A DNA stretch of 36,832 nt from Streptomyces tricolor (GCF_002155905.1 NZ_MUMF01000236.1:1-36832); one strand, 5' to 3'. Numbered from the stretch's first letter, positions 23,663 through 33,937 are shown. The notes: generated from the letters alone by a model not told the origin. A program made the numbers and translations.

Positions 23663-25207
23663 GTGAGCGGTGCGATGTCCGGAGGGGAACAGCAGGCCCG
23701 GAGCAGGCCGCGGGTGCCGGGGGCCGTGGCGCGGCTGCCGCGCCAGGTCCGGGAGGAGTTGACCCGCAGGCTGCGCCGCAACCGGCGGGCCTTTCGCGCG
23801 GACGACGTCCAGGTCGTCGAACCACCGCTGCTCCGGCGCGCCGTGGGCGCATCCGCGCTCGGCAACTGCATGGAGTGGTTCGACTTCGGCGTCTACAGCT
23901 ACCTCGCCGCCACCATCGGCAAGGTGTTCTTCCCGGGCGCCTCGCCCGCCGCCCAGGTCATCTCCTCGTTCGCCACCTTCGCCGCCGCCTTCGTCGTACG
24001 GCCCCTCGGCGGACTGGTCTTCGGGCCGCTCGGCGACCGGATCGGCCGGCAGAAGGTGCTCGCCACCACCATGATCATGATGGCGGCGGGCACCTTCGCC
24101 ATCGGCGTCATCCCCGGCTACGCGACCATCGGCATCGCCGCGCCCGTCCTGCTCCTGCTGGCCCGCATGGTGCAGGGCTTCTCCACCGGCGGCGAGTACG
24201 GCGGGGCGACCACCTTCGTCGCCGAGTACTCCCCGGACCGCCGGCGCGGATTCCTCTCCAGCTGGCTGGACTTCGGCACCTTCGTCGGTTACGCCCTCGG
24301 CTCGGCCCTGGTCACCGCGCTGAACCTGGCCCTGACGGAGGACCAGATGCTCTCCTGGGGCTGGCGCGTGCCGTTCCTGATCGCCGGACCGCTGGGCGTG
24401 ATCGGCCTGTACATGCGGCTGAAGCTGGAGGAGTCCCCGGCCTTCCAGCAGCAACTGGACGACCACGAGAAGGCGCTGGCACAGGAGTCGGCGGGCAGCG
24501 AGTTCAAGGACATCGTCCGCAACCACTGGCGGCCCCTGCTCGTCTGCATGGGCCTGGTGCTGCTGTACAACGTCACCAACTACATGGTCACCGGCTATCT
24601 GCCGACCTATCAGACCGAGACCCTGCACCGTTCCAGCGGCTCCGCGGACCTGCTGGTGCTCGTCGGCATGGTGTGGATCGTCGTCCTGATCACCTTCCTC
24701 GGTCGGCTCAGCGACCGGGTCGGCCGACGGCCGCTCTACGCCGTCGCGGCCGCCGCGATGATCGTGCTCGCCGTGCCGGCCTTCCTGCTGATCAAGGCGC
24801 ACGGCACCTGGCCGCCGATCCTCGGGGTGCTGCTCCTGGCCACGCTGCTGGCCTGCTTCGCCGCACCCAGCGCGGCAACCCTGCCCGCCCTGTTCCCGAC
24901 CGCCGTCCGCTACGCCGCCATGGGCATCGGCTTCAACGTCGCCGTCGCCGCGTTCGGGGGGACCACCCCGCTGGTCACCGCCGCCCTGGTCGACCTCACC
25001 GGCGACGACCTGATGCCCGCGTACTACCTCATGCTGGCCGGCGTCATCGGCCTGCTCACCGTCCGCTTCCTGCCCGAGAGCGCCCAGGTCCCGCTCAAGG
25101 GCTCGCAGCCGATGGTCGGTTCGCGCGAGGAGCTGAGCGAACTCCTCACCACGTCGAAGGAGTTGTACGCCTTCACCCAGGAGCGGGAGAGGGCGCGGCG
25201 CGACTGA
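23663..25207 (+). CDS. MFS metabolite/osmolyte:H+ symporter (ProP-like)
   Basis: 514-residue, 12-helix transporter of the metabolite:H+ symporter family. Diagnostic stretches: ASALGNCMEWFDFGVYSYLA in helix 1, the motif A GPLGDRIGRQKVLATTM, QGFSTGGEYGGATTFVAEYS and SSWLDFGTFVGYALGS, all very close to E. coli ProP (proline/glycine betaine). The N-terminus is extended by about 50 basic residues before helix 1, and the C-terminal tail (REELSELLTTSKELYAFTQE) is helical but shorter than the ProP coiled coil. GTG 23663 follows GGGAGG. Substrate is inferred from family; osmoprotectant uptake is likely. Divergent from the aldo/keto reductase. Confidence 0.9.
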   Translation: MSGAMSGGEQQARSRPRVPGAVARLPRQVREELTRRLRRNRRAFRADDVQVVEPPLLRRAVGASALGNCMEWFDFGVYSYLAATIGKVFFPGASPAAQVISSFATFAAAFVVRPLGGLVFGPLGDRIGRQKVLATTMIMMAAGTFAIGVIPGYATIGIAAPVLLLLARMVQGFSTGGEYGGATTFVAEYSPDRRRGFLSSWLDFGTFVGYALGSALVTALNLALTEDQMLSWGWRVPFLIAGPLGVIGLYMRLKLEESPAFQQQLDDHEKALAQESAGSEFKDIVRNHWRPLLVCMGLVLLYNVTNYMVTGYLPTYQTETLHRSSGSADLLVLVGMVWIVVLITFLGRLSDRVGRRPLYAVAAAAMIVLAVPAFLLIKAHGTWPPILGVLLLATLLACFAAPSAATLPALFPTAVRYAAMGIGFNVAVAAFGGTTPLVTAALVDLTGDDLMPAYYLMLAGVIGLLTVRFLPESAQVPLKGSQPMVGSREELSELLTTSKELYAFTQERERARRD

Positions 25208-25282
25208 GCCGGGGGCGGGGCGTGGCGGTTGTCCGATCCTACGAACTTCTCGCCGGCCGGGTTACCGGTCGTGGCGGCCTTT

Positions 25283-25301
25283 GATAGGAAACTTTCCTAT
25301 C
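25283..25301. promoter_or_regulatory. Palindromic operator of the chitosanase gene (CsnR-type)
   Basis: GATAGGAAA-C-TTTCCTATC has perfect nine-base arms around one base. It lies about 55-70 bases before the chitosanase start. Palindromes of this type precede Streptomyces csnA and are bound by the ROK-family repressor CsnR, released by chitosan oligomers. No csnR gene is in the window. Confidence 0.8.
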
Positions 25302-25354
25302 GGTACTCGACAGGACCGACCCGCCACCCCCCACTCCCTTTTGGAGGCCCTGTG

Positions 25355-26170
25355 GTGCACGAAGACCGCCTCTCCCGCCGGACCGTCGTCGCCGCGCTCG
25401 GCGCCGTCGCCTCCGGCGCTCTGCTCGGCCTCTCCCCGGCCGCCCCGGCCTCGGCCGCCGCGCCCGGCCTGGACGACCCGGCGAAGAAGGAGATCGCCAT
25501 GAAGCTGGTGTCGAGCGCGGAGAACTCCTCGCTCGACTGGAAGGCCCAGTACAAGTACATCGAGGACATCGGCGACGGCCGCGGCTACACCGCCGGCATC
25601 ATCGGCTTCTGCTCCGGCACCGGCGACATGCTCGACCTCGTCCAGCTCTACGCCGACCGCAGGCCCGGCAACGTCCTCGCCGCCTACCTGCCCGCCCTGC
25701 GCAGGGTCAACGGCACCGACTCGCACCAGGGCCTCGACCCCGACTACCCCAGGGACTGGCGCAAGGCCGCCCAGGACACCGTGTTCCAGCAGGCCCAGAA
25801 CGACGAACGCGACCGCGTCTACTTCGATCCGGCGGTAGCCCAGGGCAAGAAGGACGGCCTGCGCGCGCTGGGCCAGTTCATCTACTACGACGCCATCGTC
25901 ATGCACGGCGACGGCGACGACCCGACCAGCTTCCGCAACATCCGCAAGCGCGCCCTGCGCAGCGCCAAGCCGCCGGCCCAGGGCGGCAACGAGACGACGT
26001 ACCTCAACGCCTTCCTGGACGCCCGGGTGTGGGCCATGAAGCAGGAGGAGGCGCACAGCGACACCAGCCGCGTCGACACCGCGCAGCGGGTCTTCCTGCG
26101 CAAGGGCAACCTCGACCTGAACACCCCGCTCGACTGGAAGGTCTACGGGGACGGCTACCACCTCGACTGA
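25355..26170 (+). CDS. csnA: Secreted GH46 chitosanase
   Basis: 271-residue endo-chitosanase (glycoside hydrolase family 46) that cleaves beta-1,4-linked glucosamine chains. A Tat-type signal peptide, [20 protein letters not shown] then [11 protein letters not shown], begins the protein. The catalytic acid Glu56 is in [10 protein letters not shown] and the base Asp74 in [11 protein letters not shown], 18 residues later, exactly the E22/D40 spacing of the Streptomyces N174 enzyme. Two tandem GTG codons (25352, 25355) are possible; the second has better spacing to GGAGG (25343-25347). The palindrome at 25283-25301 is a CsnR-type operator. Streptomyces CsnA is a known Tat substrate. Confidence 0.95.
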   Translation: MHEDRLSRRTVVAALGAVASGALLGLSPAAPASAAAPGLDDPAKKEIAMKLVSSAENSSLDWKAQYKYIEDIGDGRGYTAGIIGFCSGTGDMLDLVQLYADRRPGNVLAAYLPALRRVNGTDSHQGLDPDYPRDWRKAAQDTVFQQAQNDERDRVYFDPAVAQGKKDGLRALGQFIYYDAIVMHGDGDDPTSFRNIRKRALRSAKPPAQGGNETTYLNAFLDARVWAMKQEEAHSDTSRVDTAQRVFLRKGNLDLNTPLDWKVYGDGYHLD

Positions 26171-26348
26171 CCCGCGCCACGCGGCGTGCGGCAGGCCGGC
26201 GGGCGCGCACCCCGAGCACCGTGGAGTGCGGCCCGGCGGCCTGCCGGAAGTGTGTCCGGCCGGGTGGGGCGCACTCGCATGGCACCGCCCTGACGAGGAA
26301 AGATGGGCGGTGAGCGAACGACCCGACCTGATGCGGAGGAACGGACTC

Positions 26349-27989
<1,641 letters not shown>

Positions 27990-28019
27990 CCGGCGCGGAG
28001 CCCACGCCCCGGAGCGCGC

Positions 28020-28046
28020 GGGCGGCTTCCGGCACGGAGGCCGCCC
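28020..28046. terminator. Bidirectional terminator between pgm and the SGNH esterase
   Basis: GGGCGGCTTCC-GGCAC-GGAGGCCGCCC forms an 11-base-pair stem (one G-T-type mismatch) with a five-base loop, centred between the stops of convergent genes (27989 and 28051). Confidence 0.75.
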
Positions 28047-28050
28047 CGGC

Positions 28051-28977
28051 TCAGCCCCGTCCGGGCCCCCGCTCCAGCCGGGCCAGCACGGCCCGCGCCA
28101 TGGCCGCTTCTCCCTCGGCGTTGGGATGTGCCGGAGCGGCGGGCGAGGCCGGGCGCAGCGGCTCGATCCAGCGGTCGGCGGGCGGCTTGCACATGTCGTG
28201 GCCGACCGTGGGGCCGTAGGTGTCCACGTACTCGGCCCGGTTCAGGCCGGCCACCAGCCGCAGCATCAGGTTCAGCCGCTTCCCGGTGTCCCGCAGATAG
28301 GGGAAGTCGCCCCGGGCGAACGGGACCTGCGGGAAGCAGCCGGTGCCGTCGTCGGGCAGCAGGGCCGGGTAGCCGACCACCACCACCCGGGCGTGCGGCG
28401 CCCGGGCGCGCACGGCCCGCAGCACCCGGCCGACCTTCGGCGCGGTCCGCGCGATGGCGACGGCCAGCCGGTCGTGGCCGGACGCCTGGTACGAGCGCTG
28501 GCAGGGGTTGCCCGCCGGGTCCTGGGCGGCGAGGCGGGCGCAGGTGTCGATGATGGTGCCGAAGCCGATGTCGTTGCCGCCGATCTGCACCGTCACCAGG
28601 TCGGTGTGCCGGTCCAGGGCGTCGAGCTGGGGCGGGTTCGCGCCCTGTGCCTGCCACATCTGCGCGGTCGTGGCCCCGCCGCAGCTCACGTCCGTGAACA
28701 CGGCCGGCTGCCGTCGGGCGGCCACGAGCGAGGGGTAGTTGCGGTCCGAGCGCCCGCAGGCGGCGTCCACCTGTGTCGGGATGCCGGGGCCTGAGGTGTA
28801 GGAGTCGCCGAGCGCCGCATAGGCGGTCGTACGGCCCGGGCCGCCGGGCGCGCCGGGGTGCGCCGCGGCCGGTGGCGTTGCGGCGGCGATCAGGGCGCAG
28901 CCGCTCAGCGCCGCCCCCAGTACGGCGGACCGCCGCCGGCCCCTCGCCCCGCCCGCCGGACGCGTGTCGTGCGCCAT
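28051..28977 (-). CDS. Secreted SGNH/GDSL-family esterase
   Basis: 308-residue exported lipase/esterase. The basic N-terminus and hydrophobic segment RRRSAVLGAALSGCALIAAA then TPPAAAHPG form a signal sequence; LSGC resembles a lipobox but the hydrophobic stretch continues past the Cys, so it may be a plain Sec signal. SGNH blocks: ALGDSYTSG (Ser59), SCGGATT, GGNDIGFG and AHPNAEG with the catalytic His. Paired cysteines (CARLAAQDPAGNPC, CKPP) fit the disulfide-rich Streptomyces SGNH lipase type. ATG 28977 has GGGGGAGG five bases upstream. Single gene ending at a hairpin. Confidence 0.92.
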   Translation of the reverse strand: MAHDTRPAGGARGRRRSAVLGAALSGCALIAAATPPAAAHPGAPGGPGRTTAYAALGDSYTSGPGIPTQVDAACGRSDRNYPSLVAARRQPAVFTDVSCGGATTAQMWQAQGANPPQLDALDRHTDLVTVQIGGNDIGFGTIIDTCARLAAQDPAGNPCQRSYQASGHDRLAVAIARTAPKVGRVLRAVRARAPHARVVVVGYPALLPDDGTGCFPQVPFARGDFPYLRDTGKRLNLMLRLVAGLNRAEYVDTYGPTVGHDMCKPPADRWIEPLRPASPAAPAHPNAEGEAAMARAVLARLERGPGRG

Positions 28978-29116
28978 GGATCCTCCCCCTGAGTCCGCGC
29001 GGCCCTCGCGCGGGCGACGGGGCCTGTATACCGTCCGGCAGGTCGCGCCGACCAGCAGCGGGAGGCAACGAGTTCAGGGGGAGGGAAGGGGCAACGCCCG
29101 CAGGGGCCGGGCGGGT

Positions 29117-29374
29117 TCAGACTCCGGACGACTGCTCCGCCGGAGCCGACGCCTGGAGCAGCGAGTCGTCCTCCGGTCGCGCCCCCGAGAGGCGGTGGCG
29201 GGCAGCGATCAGCGCCATGTCGACGTCCCGGGTCCCGGTGGCCACGCACAGCGTGTAGGCGATGTCCGCGAGCCGCTGCCGGGCCTGCGGTGTGCTCTCC
29301 TCCGCCCCGAGCATGGTGAGCGCCTCGTACTGGGCGATGAGATCCCGTAGTACCGCGGGGTGTGCCATGAGCAT
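29117..29374 (-). CDS. DUF5133 domain protein
   Basis: 85-residue helical protein beginning MLMAHPAVLRDLIAQYEALT and containing ADIAYTLCVATGTRDVDMAL then IAARHRLSGARPEDDSLL, the conserved pattern of DUF5133, a Streptomyces family of unknown function often found beside regulators or ATP-binding proteins. ATG 29374 has AAGGAGG eight bases upstream; a second ATG two codons later is possible. It lies 140 bases downstream of the alpha/beta hydrolase gene on the same strand. Confidence 0.8.
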   Translation of the reverse strand: MLMAHPAVLRDLIAQYEALTMLGAEESTPQARQRLADIAYTLCVATGTRDVDMALIAARHRLSGARPEDDSLLQASAPAEQSSGV

Positions 29375-29514
29375 GCGCGCTGCCTCCTTGGTTGTTCGCC
29401 GATGTACGAAGTCGCAGCCCGGATACCCGCCCGGTCGCCGCGCATGCCCAAGATCCGGATGTCCGGGACGCGGGGTGCGGCCGGCGGAGGAGCCGTGGCG
29501 TGCGGCGCCGGCGC

Positions 29515-30315
29515 TCAGCGGGTGGTGACGAGTTGGTCGAGCAGGCGGCCGAGTTCGGCCGGTCCCTGGAGGTGCGCCATGTGGCCCTGGCCGGGGAGTA
29601 CGTGGACCTCGGCCCGGGGGATGAGCTGCCGGACGTCGTCGAACGACGTTCCGTAGGGGGCGGTCCCGTGATTGTGGCGGCCGATGATGAGGTCGACGCG
29701 GGCCGCCCGGCGGGCCAGCGCGTGCGGGGGCGGCGCCGCGTTCAGTGCGGCGAGTTCCGCGTGGGCCGGCCTGCTCAGGCGCCGCAGGGCCGCCCATGCC
29801 CGGCGGTCCGCCCGCAGGGCCTCGACGTGCGCGGCGCCGAGGCCGGCGATCCGCCGGTTCACGATCTCGACGGTGGCGTCCCAGTCCGCCGCCTCGTGGG
29901 CGGCCTTCAGGTCCGGCAGTGCGTGGCGGCCGAACGGCCGTATCACGGGCTCGTAGGCGATCACCTGGGGCAGGGGGCGTGCGTCGGCGGCCAGCAGGGC
30001 GATCAGGCCGCCGTAGCTCCAGCCGAACAGCGCCCGCGTGCCGGAGAACTCGTCCAGGACCACACCGAGGTCCTCGACCTCCGCCCGCAGGGAGTAGGAG
30101 CCGGTCAACGGCCCCGAAGGGGTACGGCCCCGGCGGTTGACGACCGTCACCGACGGCCAGGCGCCGATGGCCGTCGCGACGTGACGCCACGCGTGTGCGT
30201 CGCTCATCGCGCCCGGGAGGATGACGAGGCCCGGGGCGTCCGGGTCGCCGTACACATCGGCCGTCACCCAACTGTGGTCACCGACCGGCAGCTTCTTCTG
30301 GATCGTTTGCTCCAT
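29515..30315 (-). CDS. Alpha/beta hydrolase controlled by a divergent TetR regulator
   Basis: 266-residue cytoplasmic alpha/beta hydrolase. GLVILPGAMSDAHAWRHVAT is the oxyanion region, RALFGWSYGGLIALLA the nucleophile elbow (GWSYG), and VLPGQGHMAHLQGP the catalytic His region; a candidate acid precedes it. The start ATG 30315 lies inside the left arm of the 14-bp inverted repeat and is preceded on the minus strand by CATAAT six bases away with TTGCAT 16 bases further up, so the message is likely leaderless. Divergent from the TetR gene, with which it shares the operator. The substrate is unknown. Confidence 0.88.
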   Translation of the reverse strand: MEQTIQKKLPVGDHSWVTADVYGDPDAPGLVILPGAMSDAHAWRHVATAIGAWPSVTVVNRRGRTPSGPLTGSYSLRAEVEDLGVVLDEFSGTRALFGWSYGGLIALLAADARPLPQVIAYEPVIRPFGRHALPDLKAAHEAADWDATVEIVNRRIAGLGAAHVEALRADRRAWAALRRLSRPAHAELAALNAAPPPHALARRAARVDLIIGRHNHGTAPYGTSFDDVRQLIPRAEVHVLPGQGHMAHLQGPAELGRLLDQLVTTR

Positions 30316-30336
30316 AAAGTGATTATGAAGCAAACG
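30304..30336. promoter_or_regulatory. Near-perfect inverted repeat, TetR operator overlapping both starts
   Basis: CGTTTGCTCCATAA (30304-30317), spacer AGTGA, and TTATGAAGCAAACG (30323-30336) match as inverted repeats at 13 of 14 positions. The hydrolase ATG (30315, minus) and a plus-strand ATG (30325) sit at mirror positions in the arms, encoding MEQT and MKQT. The -10 elements of both genes fall in or next to it, so a bound dimer would block both. Confidence 0.8.
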
Positions 30337-30339
30337 CTC

Positions 30340-30345
30340 TACAAT
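30340..30345 (+). promoter_or_regulatory. -10 hexamer of tetR, leaderless
   Basis: TACAAT, five of six matches to the bacterial consensus, lies six bases before the GTG at 30352, placing the transcript start at the start codon. The -35 region would fall inside the operator at 30304-30336. Confidence 0.5.
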
Positions 30346-30351
30346 GCAAGG

Positions 30352-30972
30352 GTGACCCGACCCACCCGTGGACGACCACGCGCCTTCGACCGTGACCGCG
30401 CGATCCTCGACGCCGCCCGCCTCTTCTGGCGCTACGGCTACTCGGGGACGTCGACCCGCGCCCTCACCGCGGCCCTCGGCCTGTCCACCTCCAGCCTCTA
30501 CGCGGCCTTCGGCAGCAAGGCCGGGCTGTTCGAGGAGGCGGTGCGGACCTACGCCGAGCGGTACCGGGAGATCTACCGGCAGGCCGTCGCGGAGAAGGAC
30601 CTCCGGACCGTCGTCGAACGCGTCCTCGTCGACTCGGTCGAAGAGTTCACCCGGCCGAGTGACGCACATCCGGGCTGCCTTCTCAGCAGCGCCGCGATGA
30701 CCGACAGCACGAGCACGCTCGACACCAGCGCGTACTACGCCGAGCTGCACGGCTGGAACGAACGCGCGCTCCGCGCACGCGTCGAGCAGGCCGTCCAGGA
30801 CGGGGAACTCGCCGCCGGGACCGACGCAGCGGCCCTGACCGGCGTCGTCCAGTCCGTCGTGCACGGCCTGTCGGTGCGCGTCGGTCTGGGCGCGGATCGG
30901 GCGGACCTGCTCGCGACGGCGCGGCTCACGCACAGGCTGATCTGCGAGCAGCTCACCTCATCGCCGTCCTGA
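30352..30972 (+). CDS. TetR family transcriptional regulator
   Basis: 206-residue regulator. The N-terminal HTH is RAILDAARLFWRYGYSGTST then RALTAALGLSTSSLYAAFGS and KAGLFEEAVRTYAERY, with a C-terminal TetR_C-like ligand domain containing HPGCLLSSAAMTD, as in TetR members of the AcrR/YcdC-like group. The preceding RGRPRAFDRDR is the usual basic start. GTG 30352 is preferred because TACAAT precedes it by six bases; an ATG at 30325 within the operator is an alternative that would add nine residues. Likely represses the divergent hydrolase and itself. Confidence 0.9.
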   Translation: MTRPTRGRPRAFDRDRAILDAARLFWRYGYSGTSTRALTAALGLSTSSLYAAFGSKAGLFEEAVRTYAERYREIYRQAVAEKDLRTVVERVLVDSVEEFTRPSDAHPGCLLSSAAMTDSTSTLDTSAYYAELHGWNERALRARVEQAVQDGELAAGTDAAALTGVVQSVVHGLSVRVGLGADRADLLATARLTHRLICEQLTSSPS

Positions 30973-31081
30973 CCCGCACGTACCCGGCGGCGGGGCACGG
31001 GAGTCACCCGGTCGGGTGCTCTCCGGCCGGTGTCCGCCGTATCGGAGCCTGCCGCCGTGCTCCTTCCGTGATCATGCCCGT

Positions 31082-32689
31082 GTGAGTCTGCACCCTCGAA
31101 GTGCCCTGCGCCGCCGGGTCGTTCCGGCCGCGCTCGGCACCCTCAGCGTCCTGTCCCTGCTGTCCGCCCTGCCCGCCGCCGCCCAGCCGGCGCAGCGCGA
31201 GCACCGGCCCGCCGCGCCGCCGCCCCGGCAGGTCACGGAGGCGGAGGCGCGCACGGACGCCCGTCTCCGCGCCCTGCGCGACCGCCCCGAGGCCCTGCGC
31301 GCGTTCTTCCGGCAGCTCCCCAAGGGCGGAGACCTGCACAACCACCTCTCCGGCGCGGTGCCCACGGAGTACCTGATCGAGCTGGCCGCCGAGGACGGGC
31401 TGTGCATCGACACCGCGACCCTGACGGCGGTCGCCCCGCCCTGCGGCCCGGGCAAGCGGCCCGCCGCCGACGCGCGCACCGACCGCGCGTTCCACGACGC
31501 CCTGGTCCGCGCCTGGTCCATGGAGGACTTCCCGCCCGGCGGGAACGGCCACGACCACTTCTTCGACACCTTCGGCAGATTCGGCGAGGTCACCTGGCGG
31601 CACCGGGGCACGCTGCTCGCCGAGGTCGCCGACACCGTCGTACACAACAACCAGTTCTACCTGGAGACGATGGTCACCCCCGCCTCCGACGGCGCGAAGC
31701 AGCTCGCCGCCGAGGTGGGCTGGGACGACGACCTCGCCGCGCTGCACCGCAAGCTGGTCGCGGGCGGCAAGCTGGACCGGCTGGTCGCCGAGGCCCGCGA
31801 GGAGGCCGACGACGGCGACGCCGAGTTCCGCGCCGCCGGGCGCTGCGGCACCCCGCAGGCCCGGCCCGGCTGCGGCCTCACCGTCCGCTGGATCTCCCAG
31901 GCCTCCCGCAGCAGCGCGCCGGAGCGGGTCTTCACCCAGCTGGCTCTCGGCATGCGGCTGGCCGAGGCCGACCCGCGGTTCGTCGCCGTCAACCTCGTCC
32001 AGCCCGAGGACTGGGACAGCTCCCTGCGCGACTACAGCCTGCAGATGCGCATGGTCGGTTACCTGCGCACCCAGTACCCGAAGGCCCATGTCACCCTGCA
32101 CGCGGGCGAGTTGTGGCCCGGACTGGTCAAGCCCGAGGACCTGGAGTTCCACATCCGGGAGGCCGTGGACGTCGCCCGGACCGAGCGCGTCGGGCACGGC
32201 GTCGACCTCGTCCACGAGGACCACTGGCAGCGCACCGCCCGTACCATGGCGAACCGCGAGGTGGCCGTGGAGGTGCCCTTCTCCAGCAACGCCCAGATCC
32301 TCGGTGTCAAGGGAGCCGACCACCCCTTCAGCACCTACCGCCGTTACGGCGTTCCGATCGTCCTCGCCACGGACGACCCCGGGGTCTCCCGGATCGACAT
32401 CAGCCACGAGTACCAGTACGCGGCCGCCACCTACGGCCTGCGCTACCCGGAGCTGAAGGACCTGGCCCGCGCCTCCCTGGAGTACGGCTTCCTGCCCGGC
32501 ACGAGCCTGTGGCAGGGCAACCCCACCGCCAAGGGCTACCAGCGGGTCCCGGCCTGCCGGGGCGAACATCCCGGCCTGCCCGTGCGCGCCGCGGCCTGCC
32601 GGCACCTGCTCACGGAGAGCACCAAGGCCCGCCTCGAATGGCGCCAGGAGGCCGCCTTCGCCGCCTTCGAGAGGGCACACGCGGGCTGA
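31082..32689 (+). CDS. Secreted adenosine deaminase (ADGF-like)
   Basis: 535-residue exported metal-dependent adenosine deaminase, converting adenosine to inosine. A signal sequence, ALRRRVVPAALGTLSVLSLL then SALPAAAQPAQ, is followed by the amidohydrolase marks: zinc ligands H86-N-H88 in GDLHNHLSG, catalytic HAGE (His340, Glu343), VGHGVDLVHED, VPFSSNAQI, and the metal/catalytic pair Asp431-Asp432 in ATDDPGV. The length and the presence of extra cysteines resemble secreted ADGF/CECR1-type enzymes rather than the 340-residue cytosolic form. GTG 31082 gives the best signal peptide but has no ribosome site; GTG 31016 is an alternative. No purine genes lie nearby. Confidence 0.88.
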   Translation: MSLHPRSALRRRVVPAALGTLSVLSLLSALPAAAQPAQREHRPAAPPPRQVTEAEARTDARLRALRDRPEALRAFFRQLPKGGDLHNHLSGAVPTEYLIELAAEDGLCIDTATLTAVAPPCGPGKRPAADARTDRAFHDALVRAWSMEDFPPGGNGHDHFFDTFGRFGEVTWRHRGTLLAEVADTVVHNNQFYLETMVTPASDGAKQLAAEVGWDDDLAALHRKLVAGGKLDRLVAEAREEADDGDAEFRAAGRCGTPQARPGCGLTVRWISQASRSSAPERVFTQLALGMRLAEADPRFVAVNLVQPEDWDSSLRDYSLQMRMVGYLRTQYPKAHVTLHAGELWPGLVKPEDLEFHIREAVDVARTERVGHGVDLVHEDHWQRTARTMANREVAVEVPFSSNAQILGVKGADHPFSTYRRYGVPIVLATDDPGVSRIDISHEYQYAAATYGLRYPELKDLARASLEYGFLPGTSLWQGNPTAKGYQRVPACRGEHPGLPVRAAACRHLLTESTKARLEWRQEAAFAAFERAHAG

Positions 32690-32725
32690 CCGCACCTACC
32701 CGACGCCGCCCCTCCCGGCTTCCGT

Positions 32726-32754
32726 CCGGCCCGGTCACCCTCCCGGAGGGCCGG
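32726..32754 (+). terminator. Hairpin after the adenosine deaminase gene
   Basis: CCGGCCC (32726-32732) pairs with GGGCCGG (32748-32754), and the loop contains the complementary CCCTCC/GGAGGG. It begins 37 bases after the stop. No T-run. Confidence 0.4.
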
Positions 32755-32921
32755 CCGGGCGGAGGCGGCGCCGCGCGGAGGGGGGTACGAGACGGCCTGG
32801 CCGGCGGTGCCCGGGGCGGGGTCGCGGAGGTCGCCGGCGGACGGTTCCCGCGCCGAGAGCGCTGAAGACGCCCACCGGGCGCGCGTCTTGGTGGTCGGAC
32901 CCGTCGACGGCCGGGACCTTC

Positions 32922-32959
32922 CCCGGGCGCCCGCCTCACCCCCGGGCGCCCGCCTCGCC
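32922..32959 (+). repeat. 19-bp tandem duplication
   Basis: CCCGGGCGCCCGCCTCACC (32922-32940) is followed directly by the same 19 bases with one change (32941-32959). It is noncoding. Confidence 0.8.
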
Positions 32960-33412
32960 CCGGGTGGCGACGCCTCCGCGGGGTGCCGGGCGTCCTCGGT
33001 CGTCCGGCCCGGGGCCAGGGCGCGCGGGGCCGGGACCGGAGCCCGCAGGCGAGCGCGGCCGGCTCATGACCGTCACCGGCCCGGGCTTCCTCCGGGGCCG
33101 GCGGGCACCCGCGAGCCCCGGCCGGAAACCGCGATGTGGCCGAGAACGAGCCCCCGGCACAACCGGTGGCACTCATTCCGCCGTCGGCGGGACGTCTCGT
33201 CCGCGCCAATACCGCCTCGCGCCCCCACCGTCCGGCACGCCTCACCGCCCCCTCGCGTGACCCGTCTCCGGCGTGCATGGATGCGGCGCGCGAGGAGCCG
33301 TCACGGGATCACCGCAGCTTCTTCACAAAGCGATTACTTTCGGCCGATCCGGGTCCGCGTCCCGTGCGGTGGGGCAGACGCCGCGCCGAGGGCGTGCCTA
33401 GCCTCCCGGGCC

Positions 33413-33937
33413 ATGCGATCACCTCTGCCGAGACGCCTCGGTCTCACCGCCGTCCTCTCCCTCCTGCTCGCCGTCTTCGGCCTCGCCCCGAGCGCGAGCG
33501 CCGACCCCGCGCCGGCCGGCCTCACCTTCGCCACCGACTCCGCGACCACCACCCCCGGCGGCACGGTGAACCTGTCGATGACGATCACCAACAACAAGAC
33601 CTACGACATCTGGTTCGTGTACCAGACCATCGACCCCACCTGGCTGACCACCCAGCGCCCCGACCTGAAGTACAGCTTCACCGGGTGCAGCCTGGCCACG
33701 GCGAGCGGCAGCACCCCCTGTTCCGGCACCGGACCGAGCAACCTCGGCGGCAACTACGGCGCCACCATCCCGCCCGGCCAGAGCCGCACCGTCACGCTGT
33801 CCCTCCAGGTCGCCGCCGACTCCGGCTGCAACGGCAACATCGGCTTCTACTCGTACTACTACGCCGAGTTCAGCGACAGCACCCACACCAGCGGCGGCCC
33901 CGTCTACACGCCCGAGACCCGCGTGCTCTGCGCCTGA
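33413..33937 (+). CDS. Small secreted protein of unknown function
   Basis: 174-residue exported protein. Signal peptide RRLGLTAVLSLLLAVFGLAP then SASA|DPAP, then a beta-rich domain with four cysteines (FTGCSLATASGSTPC, DSGCNGN, VLCA end), suggestive of two disulfides. Sequence such as GGTVNLSMTITNNKTYDIWF is reminiscent of Ig-like/CARDB-type folds. No family is recognised with confidence. ATG 33413 has no ribosome site; TAGCCT lies eight bases before it, consistent with a leaderless promoter. A 10-bp hairpin follows the gene at 34020-34045. It is next to the deacetylase gene but independently terminated. Confidence 0.8.
   Translation: MRSPLPRRLGLTAVLSLLLAVFGLAPSASADPAPAGLTFATDSATTTPGGTVNLSMTITNNKTYDIWFVYQTIDPTWLTTQRPDLKYSFTGCSLATASGSTPCSGTGPSNLGGNYGATIPPGQSRTVTLSLQVAADSGCNGNIGFYSYYYAEFSDSTHTSGGPVYTPETRVLCA

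Larger units (their letters stand above)
32690..33412. other. 723-bp gap with terminator-like hairpin and a 19-bp tandem repeat
   Basis: No gene is supported; open frames here are GC-bias products with poor codon use. It holds a hairpin at 32726-32754, a tandem repeat at 32922-32959, and an AT-richer patch around 33305-33345 that may be the promoter region of the next gene. Confidence 0.5.
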
